From Petrosia ficiformis (taxonomy: Eukaryota; Porifera; Demospongiae; Haplosclerida; Petrosiidae): a stretch of DNA of 64,000 nt. The stretch is from NCBI GenBank assembly GCA_947044365.1, contig OX345638.1, forward strand, positions 340,001-404,000, written 5' to 3'. Each line of letters begins with the position of its first letter. Within the stretch, counting starts at the first letter, position 1. Positions 51,639 to 62,400 of the stretch are shown here, piece by piece. A program made the position numbers and the translations under genes. The notes under the pieces are model-generated. The model saw only the letters and a program-made list of their open reading frames with translations. It had not been told where the DNA came from and did no database searches.

Positions 51639-52005
51639 TGTATGTATGTATGTATGTATATATATATATATGTATGTGTGTACATGTATATATCTACATA
51701 TTTGATTATATATTTAGATTTCGAAATTTTCACTTTAAAAGTTTTGTAGCTCAATGAATATTCATAAATACCAAGTACACCTCACAAAAATGTTTTTATA
51801 TTTTTTTCTACCATGACAATCTGTGAAAATCTCATCCTATTTGTCTTGCCTGTTTGTTTTTATTCTTGTCATGTGACTCTCATGTGATGTAGGTGTAGTA
51901 GACCCGGAATACAGAAGTCTTGAAACACTAGTAAAGGCTCAACTGGATCAGAATGCATACACAAACGTTTCTCTAGGGTTTCTATTTCCAAAACTAAGAG
52001 ATTAA
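34150..52005 (+). CDS. POLA1: POLA1: DNA polymerase alpha catalytic subunit
   Basis: B-family polymerase that extends primase RNA primers at replication origins and lagging strands. Roughly thirty exons; first ones 34150-34174, 34234-34315, 34383-34516, 34587-34672; last exon from about 51894. N-terminus: [20 protein letters not shown] and the [12 protein letters not shown] helix. Exonuclease-like region: [52 protein letters not shown]. Polymerase: motif [21 protein letters not shown] (joined across the intron ending near 40646), motif [10 protein letters not shown] (41178-41204), motif C YGDTDS (42522-42539), KKKKYAA. C-terminus: CLKSDC and CTVC, then MICDDGH and CRTCAKK zinc sites, where one expected Cys seems replaced by His. 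Ends FLFPKLRD. Introns are inflated by satellites to 3.3 kb. The exon at 38812-38893 has tandem upstream copies. Confidence 0.96.
34675..34920. repeat. 28-bp repeat TATACATTATATACATATAC in POLA1 intron 4
   Basis: Seven to nine copies of TATACATTATATACATATAC plus ATACATA, some shortened. Confidence 0.9.
35940..36440. repeat. Higher-order minisatellite of TACTGTTCACTGGACCAATG in a POLA1 intron
   Basis: Short units ACTGTTCA(C/A)TGGACCAATGTA and ACTGTTCATTAGACTAATGT alternate in a higher-order repeat of about 115 bp with four copies. Confidence 0.9.
37030..37285. repeat. GC-rich palindromic minisatellite in a POLA1 intron
   Basis: Five copies of a ~30-bp unit CCTAGACCACCCCTAGGAGG + GCATGCC, each holding internal palindromes (CCTAGG, GGCATGCC). 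It is strikingly GC-rich against AT-rich surroundings. Confidence 0.85.
38464..38811 (+). repeat. 87-bp tandem duplication of a POLA1 intron/exon boundary
   Basis: The acceptor CTTGTCTTTCACAG followed by ATATTATGTATAGGATCATT occurs four times, with AG ending at 38550, 38637, 38724 and 38811: period exactly 87 nt. The last copy is the start of the conserved exon. Copies 1-3 keep the reading frame open into it. Confidence 0.93.
41275..41700. repeat. TACATGTACATG-rich array in a POLA1 intron
   Basis: Palindromic TACATGTA words in tandem, with GTATATGTGTACATG variants. Similar smaller clusters lie at 35630-35810, 42000-42110 and 43660-43760. Confidence 0.9.
42190..42495. repeat. (TCTA)n array in the POLA1 intron before motif C
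   Basis: TCTATCTA tetranucleotides with ACATGTATC interruptions, running to within a few bases of the acceptor CTACATGTAG. Confidence 0.9.
42680..42885. repeat. (GGAT)n array in a POLA1 intron
   Basis: Near-pure GGAT array starting right after the donor GTAAGACTGGATGG. Confidence 0.95.
43370..43650. mobile_element. MITE-like element copy 3, internally inverted
   Basis: The family sequence runs forward (TAAAAGCACCCATTATTGGC, TTAGTTAGTTATAG) and then backward (TTTTAGTTAACTAAACTATA, ACAGGTCTACTGTAATAACT), so this copy is a long palindrome. Confidence 0.7.
44090..44780. repeat. 78-bp minisatellite in a POLA1 intron
   Basis: About nine copies of a unit containing CAAGTACATACTACATACAT and ACACATATACACATAATGAT. 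Period about 78 bp with very low divergence. The apparent 309-codon minus frame is an artefact. Confidence 0.92.
46850..47245. repeat. (ATCC)n array in the large POLA1 intron
   Basis: CCATCCATCCACCCATTCAT higher-order units at the start of the 3.3-kb intron (46621-49936). Confidence 0.92.
47650..49256. repeat. 1.6-kb satellite of GGTTTTAGTTATAGTTAACT units
   Basis: About forty copies of a 38-44 bp unit: CTCACAATACCTTACTAAAA + GAGGTTTTAGTTATAGTTAA. Variants are TTT or TTTT and one or two TTATAG words. Runs of one variant suggest recent local amplification. It is the reverse complement of the arrays at 20640-21105 and 58640-58930. Confidence 0.96.
49610..49855. repeat. 38-bp repeat AAAGTCTCAGTCCAATAATC
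   Basis: About six copies of AAAGTCTCA(G/T)TCCAATAATC + CCAAACCCTAGATTAGTAAT. Confidence 0.9.
50140..50535. repeat. 38-bp repeat TACATGTACATGTATCTTAT
   Basis: About eleven copies of TACATGTACATGTATCTTAT + AACAATAGAAAAG in a POLA1 intron. Confidence 0.9.
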
Positions 52006-52469
52006 TGATTCTTATCACATGGAGATCACATTTACATCATGTGACTATCACATTAAATAATCGTACTTATTTAATTACTTTTCTGTACAAAAGAAAATTT
52101 TATTATACAAAAAATGAAATAATAAAATAAAATCGAAATGTGCGTAATCATTAGCGCTAATAAGAGAAGTGTTTTTGTGATAACTTAGTTATGTACATGA
52201 TTATGTCAATATGTCCAAACTGGTACTGTATATACGGTTTGGGAATGAGGATGGGTTCAGTGTCACTATGTCCAATAGGTATGGGAATGGGGGTGGATTC
52301 AGACTGTTCCTGTACGTCCAATGTAAATAGTTAATTAGAATACGCGTAGAGTTTAGATTTTCGTTGTCCGATGTGGAATTGTGTGTGTAGTTGATGTGTC
52401 TTGCAGAGAGTAGTAAGGGATTTGGTCTGTCAATAGGATGTGGCAGATGGAGGATTGAATGTCATGGTT
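52006..52469. other. Convergent spacer POLA1 / homeobox gene
   Basis: 464 bp holding both 3' UTRs. AAATAATAAAATAAAATCG near 52115-52133 provides likely polyadenylation signals for POLA1. GGTA(T/C)GGGAATGGGG-type words near 52235-52300 are the only other structure seen. Confidence 0.6.
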
Positions 52470-55400
52470 TTAAGAAGTGGTGACTGGTAACTGTACTGTT
52501 ATAACTGGTAGAGAACCACCAACATTAGTACCAGCATTGGATGGTATTTGAGCCAAAGAAAACGGAGTGAGAATTTGAGGAAGTGTGCCAACCCTACCTC
52601 CTGTTAACCCGAGAGTGGTTAACTGTGGTGAAGTCTGTAACATTTGTAATCTTGTTAAATTTTGTGTGAGTCCTGTCGTAGGGAGAGTGGCTAATTGAGG
52701 TTGTAAAACCACACCCCCTGTGGGTAATGCAGTCTGTATGTATGTAATAGGTGACGATAACAATGTCTGCCAGTTAGTTTGGTCACCTGTAATTAATTGC
52801 GTCATAGGAAGTGTGACACTGGTCGTTGAATCCCCTGTAGCTGTAGGACTAACTTCACTTGCTAATGTGTCACTTGAGGATGAAAGCGAAGTAGATGGGT
52901 TGAGTGTTACTGCAGTCATAGATGGTACAGCATCGGGTTGGTTCTGTTGTGTTGGTGACGTAGCAGTCTGTGATTGACTATGTTTTTCCTTCTTCCGCCA
53001 TTTTGCTCTCCTATTTTGAAACCAGACCTATGAAATTATAATAACAAAAGAATTGAATATTAGTGTAACTATCCAATGTATGGCGGCTACAATATGGTTT
53101 TATGCTAATTGGTTCAAAGTGAAGGATTCTGTGACAAATCACATAATTATGAAAAAGAATTATGTACTAAACCAAATAACACCTGCCAAGTATAAAAATA
53201 GATTAAAAGAAATACTTAGTACCTATCTATTAGTGTTGTTTTAGTTAACTACGACTAAAAGGTGTCTCTTAGTAAGGTATTTTGACTTTTAGTTAATGAA
53301 ACTATAACTTATTTACAAGTCTACTGCATGGTAACTCATAGTATAACTAAAAATAGATTAACAGAATACTTAGTACCTGTCTATTAGTGTTGTTTTAGTT
53401 AACTATGACTAAAAGGTGTCTCTTAGTAAGGTATTTTGACTTTTAGTTAATGAAACTATAACTTATTTACAAGTCTACTGCATGGTAACTCATAGTATAA
53501 CTAAAAATAGATTAACAGAATACTTAGTACCTGTCTATTAGTGTTGTTTTAGTTAACTATGACTAAAAGGTGTCTCTTAGTAAGGTATTTTGACTTTTAG
53601 TTAATGAAACTATAACTTATTTACAAGTCTACTGCATGGTAACTCATAGTATAACAAATAAAATAAAAATTGGTTCCTTTTAAACGTTTAGTAAGCCTAT
53701 TATTTTAGTTAACTAAAAGTTTGAAAAACTAGGTTTACTATAACCAAAAGTGGATGCTATTGTCATACTAAAACAACACTACTATGTATATATACATATA
53801 TATATATATTATATATATTTCAATAAAAATGATACGTAGAAGATATAGGGATGTCAAAACATTATTTCTGATTAGCTAAGCTATATACACATTTTTCACT
53901 TTTTTGATTTGAAATGTGAAGTCAGCTCAGTATGATATGTGGCTTGTTTTCTGCAACATACTAACATGTAATGTTATTGCACTAAATTACTTCTCAATTT
54001 TAAGAGCCATAGCTCTAGGTCAAAGATAATCTATTTTAAAATAGTTCCAATTGTAGTTCCAATTTCCTATTGTTCATCTAATTGGAGATCAGAGAAAGTT
54101 CTTACAAAAAAAACAATCTTGCCAACTTTGTGATCAGAAAATACATCTATTGCCCAAGACAATAGGAATAGTATTCAATCATCACTTGGTCTAAATCCAG
54201 CAACAAGAATGCATAACTTTATCCAAGGCAAAGGGAATGGCATGCTATTATCACTGAGTATACCAGTAACAAGCCTGTTTATAATGGTATTATAGATGCA
54301 GAACTGCAGACTAACAAAGGCATGCAGTAACTCTATTAAAATCTTATGATCTATAGTATCAGTAATAGTATATACTTTCACGAACATTATGTCTCGTGGT
54401 AATTCTATCTACACACAATCTTATAATCTATATTATTAATAGCATTATACATTCAAGAACAAAAAGGCATGCAGTAACATAATCTATACTTAGACTGTAG
54501 ATCATAAGATTGTACTAGTAATAACATCATATACTTAAAGTGTCTTGTGCAGTAACCTAATATACTTACAATCTTGTAATCTATAATTTATCTATTATTC
54601 TTTCAAAAACAATACGGCATGATCTTCTTACAATCTTAGGATCATAAGATTGTATAGTATCAATCAGTAATAGTATGATATTTTCAAGAACTAGAGTGTC
54701 TAGAAAGGCATGCAGTAACTTCATATATACACAGTCTAGCATCAATATTAACAGAACAAGAGCATCTAGAATGGCATGTAGTAACTTAATCTACTTACAA
54801 TCCTACAGTCTAGCATTAGTAATGGCATTAAGAGCAGGAGTGTCTAGAAAGGCATGCAGTAACTTTATATATATATTTACAATCTCATCAATATTTATAG
54901 TGGAACAACAGTGTCTAGAATGGCATAGTGTCAATTCATTAGCAATAGCTTCATACATGCGCTTTAGAAGCAACTTTTTGGAATCAGTTTGCAGACTTTT
55001 GCGAAAGCAATACTAAATGCAAAGAGACACACACACACACACACACAAAGAGTTTGTAAATATTTTTTAGCTTTGCATCAGTCAGTATCACTTTGGAATG
55101 AATATTTAATAAACCATAGCCTGGCTGGGAAGACGTATTTGGACTATCAACAGTTATATAATATTATAAGTAATAATTACCTGCACTCTAGCCTCAGTCA
55201 AATCTACTCGATTTGCTAAATCCTCTCTAGTGAACACGTCAGGATAATGTGTTCGTTCAAACACATTTTCAAGTTCTCGAAGCTGGTAACTAGTGAATGT
55301 CGTTCTGTATCGTCTCTTTTTCTTGGCTATAGTTTCATATCTCGGAGAACCTATTTCAAAATAATTTCATACCAGCTCAACACTGAAATGAATAACTCAC

Positions 55401-55626
55401 CTGTGCATTCATCTTTTTTACCTTGTTCTTGTGTAAAAACTAATGATGTATTACTGCTAGCACCATCAGTAGTATTACTAGTTGATGGAGAAGGGGTTCT
55501 ACTTCTGACAGGGGAAATAGGAGACTGGTAATGGGATCTTTTCGTATGCTGATAGTTTTCTTTCTCTTTCATGTCAACAGAGGAGGTAGGTAGCATTGCT
55601 ATAACTTCGCTCATCACACAAACCAT
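52470..55626 (-). CDS. PRD-class (ARX/aristaless-like) homeobox transcription factor
   Basis: Nuclear DNA-binding regulator. Three exons: 55626-55401, 55350-55181, 53027-52470; 954 nt, 317 aa. The homeodomain runs [20 protein letters not shown] ... [20 protein letters not shown] ... [15 protein letters not shown], closest to ARX/ALX-type sequences, with Gln at position 50. The intron falls exactly between homeodomain residues 46 and 47 (ARVQ|VWFQ), the classical PRD-class position. No paired box precedes it and I see no OAR motif. The C-terminus is Ser/Thr/Gln-rich, as in activation domains. Met at 55626 (MVCVMSEV) or 55614 (MSEV) could start it. The 2.15-kb intron holds repeats. Named orthology needs a tree. 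Confidence 0.92.
53231..53780. mobile_element. MITE-like element with 154-bp internal triplication and terminal inverted repeats
   Basis: TAGTGTTGTTTTAGTTAACT starts at 53231, 53385 and 53539 (period 154). The element closes with ACTAAAACAACACTA (about 53764-53778), the inverted complement of the opening TAGTGTTGTTTTAGT. This identifies the family termini. Confidence 0.8.
54690..54930. repeat. Diverged repeat with TCTAGAAAGGCATGCAGTAAC in the homeobox intron
   Basis: Copies of GTGTCTAGAA(A/T)GGCATGCAGT at about 54696, 54764, 54846 and 54911, spaced 65-82 bp. More diverged relatives extend back to about 54200 (GGCATGCAGTAACTC). Confidence 0.75.
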
Positions 55627-56493
55627 TCAATATTTAAAGGAATATGCAGGCTCGAGTTAGAGGCTAGCAAAGAGAAACGAAATGCAATTCAGAGAGGTGG
55701 TCACAATTTTTCGGAGGGTTGTTATATATCTAATTCTTGCTTTATGGTCGTGAAAATATGCGTTGTTTATGTAATGCAGACGGTGTTAAGTGTCATTGAT
55801 TGGCAATCGATGATTAAACATACTTCGGCTTCTTTGATGGCTAATTGAATCGACACTGTTTTAATTCTTTTTAGCTCGAGGGCAGTTAATTACATAGTTT
55901 ATTAAAATTGTCTGTCTGTGGTGTGTGGCGCCCACCTCGCACTAAGTGTGTACAAGCTTACAATAAAACCGCATAACACAAAGTTAATTACACAGAACTA
56001 ATTAAATATTATACACTTTGAATTGCTGATAATTATACAAGCATGCCATTTCTGTAATTCAATTTTTGTTCTAGCAATTATTGAAGCGAAGCCATGCATT
56101 CACAAACAAAATACGCATCAAAGGCTGCATAATTGATTCTATTATCCTATGTATATATGTATTGACTATAACAATCATTTATACTACTGTAGTGTGAAAA
56201 GTGACAGGTGGTATTTCGTAATCAGATTTATAAATGTAACAATTATTAAAGTGTTTACACAAATGATAATAAAACATAATAATAATATATTAACAAAATG
56301 CATCAAACGGCTAAAGAAAAATTAGGATGGAATGCAATAATTAAAACACTTTCATGATAGTATTGTGTGGAGAAACTTAAGAGATGTTGCCATAGCAACC
56401 ATATACATATATGAGAGAAAATACATACAGATATACATACATATACACATCTACACAGTTACAATATATCAATAGTTTTGACATCAGTTGGTA
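55627..56493. other. Homeobox 5' region / KPNA 3' flank
   Basis: 867 bp. It must contain the homeobox promoter and the KPNA 3' UTR. It holds an X-box-like palindrome (56386-56399), a block of unusually non-repetitive sequence 55627-56120 with TAAT/ATTA words typical of homeodomain sites, and AATAAT/AATAAAA signals. No exon seen. Confidence 0.55.
56386..56399. promoter_or_regulatory. X-box-like palindrome GTTGCCATAGCAAC
   Basis: Perfect RFX-type X-box half-sites (GTTGCC..AGCAAC) about 95 bp 3' of the KPNA stop codon and 760 bp upstream of the homeobox start. Function is inferred; related GTTGC...GCAAC words occur by chance elsewhere (46286, 46344). Confidence 0.35.
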
Positions 56494-59400
56494 TTAGAAT
56501 TTGAAACCACCTCCGGGAACATTAGTAGAAGTGAATTGATACCCTTGCCCAGCTTGCTGTGGTACTAATAACGAGTCTTCGTCATCCTATAAGAGACACA
56601 TTAAAAATACCATAATATTTGTACATGTGTTACCATAGTAACCAAAATATATAACAGTTACCATGGTAATGGATAGCTGTGAAATTTGATTGATTCAAGA
56701 GGAGTAATTACATATTTATATAATGACAGTTTTATAGTAAATTGAATATGACACTCACTATTTCAGATGATCTATCAGCTGATTTAATTAACCAATCAGA
56801 TTGATTTATACCAGGTTAATAAAGTTCCAAGAGATGTATAATTATTATTTTTTTGACCAATCAGATTGCTTAAATTTCATTCGAGACATACACATAATAA
56901 TGTTTATCTAATGTATCAAATCAAAATTCAGTTATGTGATTGGTCAATATCACTTTAGTCTTGGTTGCTATGTAACACCTCACGGTTGCTATGTAGCACT
57001 ATAGGCCTGCGCACTCTATGTATAAATCAGCACAGCAACCTTGACCTCACTAATTATTATAATAATTATAATCATAAATTATATTATAATATCCATGACA
57101 ACCAATAGAATATGCAGGTGGTATAAACCTCATCATAAGATACAACTATATAAACCAAGTCTGGCGGTATTTGTGATCCAAATTATGAAAGCCACACTTG
57201 TGGTACACATACACATGTAATAAAATACTTACATTTAAAATTCTCACTATTCAGTACATGTTTATACCAATCAAACGAAATTTAGTATCCAGGAAGCAGT
57301 GTTTTTAATAAGCTTATATGGTGCACCATTGGCCCAAAGAGCTTCTTATTTGGCACTGCACAGTTCTCTTTTTGAGCACGTGGCACAGTTAATTATGATT
57401 ATATTGTCACTAACAGCATTAACTCTTTGTTAATTGGCTCAAGATGTATTCCCAATGGTACACACACTAACCATTGTTGAGCCAATTTGGCCTATGCTTC
57501 AAAAGGTTTAAAAAAACTCTGCCGGGAAGATCGGTAAATGCTCCTCTTAGATACAAAACTTAATTGGCTTCCTGTATAAAATGGCTGAATAGTGAGTATT
57601 ACATTTATCCAAATTATTAAGCACCACAAGCATGGTTTCCTCAAATTGGGTCACGTATACCAGATACCTCATTTGCTGATATTCAGAGCCTTACATGCTA
57701 AACATTATACTACATGTACATAAATCTCCATAGCGTGTAGCATACCAGTATTTACACCTTCTAATCACGCCAAGTATTGCATGCATGTAATATTATAATG
57801 TAACTAACAGTTACATCAAAGATACCAGCAGATTATACACAAGCCATATACACACAACCTCGGCTGGTTACATAACCACATTTGGATATTCCTAAGCTTG
57901 TATAATTGAGTTGTAAATTGAGAAGAAACAGAATGAAATAAGAGTGTGTATAGTAATCACACAGGTTTTAAAGATATAGATGACTTCCATCATGTTTCAT
58001 GTGTCTGTTAGTTAATATAAAGATACCAGTGTTGTTTTAGTTTGACAAAAATAACTATTTTTAGTTATAGTTATAGTATGCCTGGTTTATCAAACTATTA
58101 GTTTAGTTATAGTTTAATTAACTAAAGTAATATTAGGCTTACTAAAAGGGTTTTAGTTTTAGTTAACTAACTAAAAGTGCCCATTATTGACCAATTTTCA
58201 TTTTATTTAGTTATAATTAAAAGATTAAATGCCTTACTAAAAAGTGTGTAGTTATAGTTAACATATGAAACTAAATTAATTACCATATGCCATTTGTAAA
58301 TATCATTTAACAAGGTGCAATATCTCTGATCAATTTCATATCCCTGTATATACAAGGTTCTGTAATACCAAAAATCACAATTCTTATGTTTACAACACAC
58401 TTTAAATACAATTAGAAATGGTATACCTTAATTGGATTAAGCATTAATCTCTTTAATGTGACTGCTATTAGTTGTACCTTTGAAGTGGTATTATCATAGC
58501 CAAGTGATAACACAGAGTGTACACAAACCTTAACTACTATAGTAATACTATTAGTCACAAAGCAACTCAGCAAGTTATTAATTATATTTGATTCTCAAGT
58601 TACTGATTAGTATTGTTATATATAGTAAGATATTACTATAACTAGTGAGGTATTGTGAGTTAACTATAACTATAACTAAACCTCTTTTAGTAAGGTATTG
58701 TGAGTTAACTATAACTATAACTAAACCTCTTTTAGTAAGGTATTGTGAGTTAACTATAACTATAACTAAAACATCTTTTAAAGGTATTGTGAGTTAACTA
58801 TAACTATAACTAAACCTCTTTTAGTAAGGTATTGTGAGTTAACTATAACTATAACTAAAACCTCTGTGAGTTAACTATAACTAAACCTCTTTTAGTAAGG
58901 TACATGTATTGCGAGTTAACTATAACTAAAATAGAGAGAGAGAGGGAGAGAAGGAGAGAGACTTAAACAGCTAACCTCTCCTTGAAAATAATTTTCAATT
59001 AATGAATATGCTAATTTATAAATTTCTATATTTTCATGAGATTGTAAAGCCTCTATCTTCTCTACTCCATTAGCTGCTTCAATAGCTTCACAGATAATCT
59101 TTGCTTGAGGTCCAGCCATTTTTAAGATATTTCCCAGTCCATCCAATATAACTTGAACTACTAATGGGTCTGGTGCTGCTAGCATGTTACACATTGGTCC
59201 TATACATTGCTCTTGTACAACATAACTTACCTACAAAATGGGATAGATAGATAGATAGATACATGTACATGTACATAGATGGATAAAGGAATAGATAGAT
59301 ACATACATACATGTACATAGATAGATAAAGGAATAGATACATACATACATGTACATAGATAGATAAAGGAATAGATAGATAGATAGATACATGTACATAG

Positions 59401-62400
59401 ATGGATAAAGGAATAGATAGATAGATATATACATGTACATAGATAGATAAAGGAATAGATAGATAGATAGATAAAGGAATAGATAGATACATACATACAT
59501 GTACATAGATGGATAAAGGAATAGATAGATAGATACATATATGTACATAGATGGATAAAGGAATAGATAGATAGATACATACATGTACATGTAGATGGAT
59601 AAAGGAATAGATAGATAGATAGATAAAGGAATAGATAGATAGATAGATAAAGGAATAGATAGATACATAGATACATGTACATAGATGGATAAAGGAATAG
59701 ATAGATAGATACATACATGTACATGTAGATGGATAAAGGAATAGATAGATAGATACATACATGTACATGTAGATGGATAAAGGAATAGATAGATAGATAC
59801 ATACATGTACATAGATAGATAAAGGAATAGATAGATAGATACATACATGTACATAGATGGATAAAGGAATAGATAGATAGATAGATACATGTACATAGAT
59901 GGATAAAGGAATAGATAGATAGATACATACATGTACATAGATAGATAAAGGAATAGATAGATAGATACATACATGTACATAGATGGATAAAGGAATAGAT
60001 AGATAGATACATACATGTACATGTAGATGGATAAAGGAATAGATAGATAGATACATACATGTACATGTAGATGGATAAAGGAATAGATAGATAGATATAT
60101 ACATGTACATAGATAGATAAAGGAATAGATAGATAGATAGATAAAGGAATAGATAGATAGATACATACATACATAAATACATACCTATATATATATATAT
60201 ATATATATATACATACATACAATGTACATACATAAATACATACATATATTAACAGATAAAAAGAAGGTTACCTACCTGTTCTACACTACCACCTACAGTT
60301 AAGTTACTAACAGCCCAAGCTGCTTCTTTTTGAGTTTTAAAATCTCCATGAACAAGAATTTGTATCAATGGAGGTATTAAATGAGCATCTATTACCATTT
60401 GTACCTGCTGTTGATTTCCAGCAGTAATATTTGATAGGGTCCATACAGCTTCCTGTAGAGTGGTTGGGATGAATGGATGGGTTAATGGATCAATGGATGG
60501 ATTAAGTGTTAGGTTAATGGATCAATGACTGGATTAAGTGTCAGGTTAATGGATCAATGACTGGATTAAGTGTCAGGTTAATGGATCAATGGATGGATTA
60601 AGTGTTAGGTTAATGGATCATTGGATAGTTAAGTGTTAGGTTAATGGATCAATTGATGGATTAAGTGTTAGGTTAATGGATCAATGAATGAATTAAGTGT
60701 TAGGTTAATGGATCAATGGATGGATTAAGTGTTAGGTTAATGGATCATTGGATGGTTAAGTGTTAGGTTAATGGATCAATTGATGGATTAATGGATGGGT
60801 TAATGGATCAATGAATGGATTAAGTGTTAGGTTAATGGATCAATGAATGGATTAAGTGTTAGGTTAATGGATCAATTGATGGATTAAGTGTTAGGTTAAT
60901 GGATCAATGGAGGGATTAAGTGTTAGTTTAATGGATTAAGTGTTAGGTTAATGGATCAATTGATGGATTAAGTGTTAGGTTAATGGATGAATGGAGGGAT
61001 TAAGTGTTAGTTTAATGGATTAAGTGTTAGGTTAATGGATCAATTGATGGATTAAGTGTTAGGTTAGGACCATGAATAGATAGATAGATAGATAGACTCA
61101 CTCTAACAATTGACGGTTTAGGATGATGTAATAGATTATTCAGATGTAATAGTATTCCATTATCCAACACAACTTGTGTTTGTTCATCAGTCCCAGTGAC
61201 AATATTACCAAGTGTTCTTAATGCAGGCATCTACATCAAAGAATATTGTAACCATGGTGATATGATATCACATGATGATGTACTATTCTATAAAACTTAA
61301 AAGACTATGATCTTATTCTCATGTGATAATGTAACCATGGTAACCATAGTAATCATAACAATGATTATTAATCCATTAATATGACAAATGATAATGACAG
61401 CTTAATTAAACAACTCCATGCATCCATCCATCCATCAATCCATCCATCCATTTATCCAGTATCCACCTATCCATCCATCCATCCATTCATTCATCCGCTC
61501 ATCTGCTCATCCATCCATCCATCTATCCATCTATCCATCTATCCATCTATCCATCCATCCATCCATCCATCCATACTTACCACAATTTTATTTTCATTCA
61601 TACCAAGTAAAGGTATTAATTTAGGTACCACTCCTGATAGAATTACAGCCTATAGACAAATGTCACATGACTTAACACACACTTGTTACATGATGATTGG
61701 CTGTCACATATGAACAATTAGTAAAATGACATGACCACATACAGTGTACATCACTCCTGAAAGAATTACAGCTTGTAGACAAATGTCACATGACTAACAC
61801 ACACTTGTTACATAATTTATAAATGGGTTTCCCATTTTACGAACTATCACATGACTACCATGTGAATGCCACCACATACGAACAACTACATGTATACACA
61901 CAGATAGTACAATCATATGACCACGCATGATAATCACATGACTATCAGATACATGTACTGTATCCACGATCACATGACCACATGATAAATACATGACTAT
62001 CAGCTCTAAAGTACATACAAATTGACATATAGTACAATCACATTATAAACATGTGACTATCAGCTCTATAGCATATATACATATAGTGTAATCACATGAT
62101 AAACATGTGACTATCAGCTCTATAGTATATATATATATATAGTGTAATCACATGATAAACATGTGACTATCAGCTCTATAGCATATATACATATAGTGTA
62201 ATCACATGATAAACATGACAATGAATTATAATAATACACATATACCAACATAATAATCACATGACTATCACCAGACCTGTATCTGTGCCGTAGTCCCATC
62301 AGCTAGAAATGACAACGCCCAGCAAGCATCCACTTGCACATCTAAAGAACTATGCTGTACTAATTGTACTAGAGCTGGTAATGTCTGGAGAAGGGATTAA

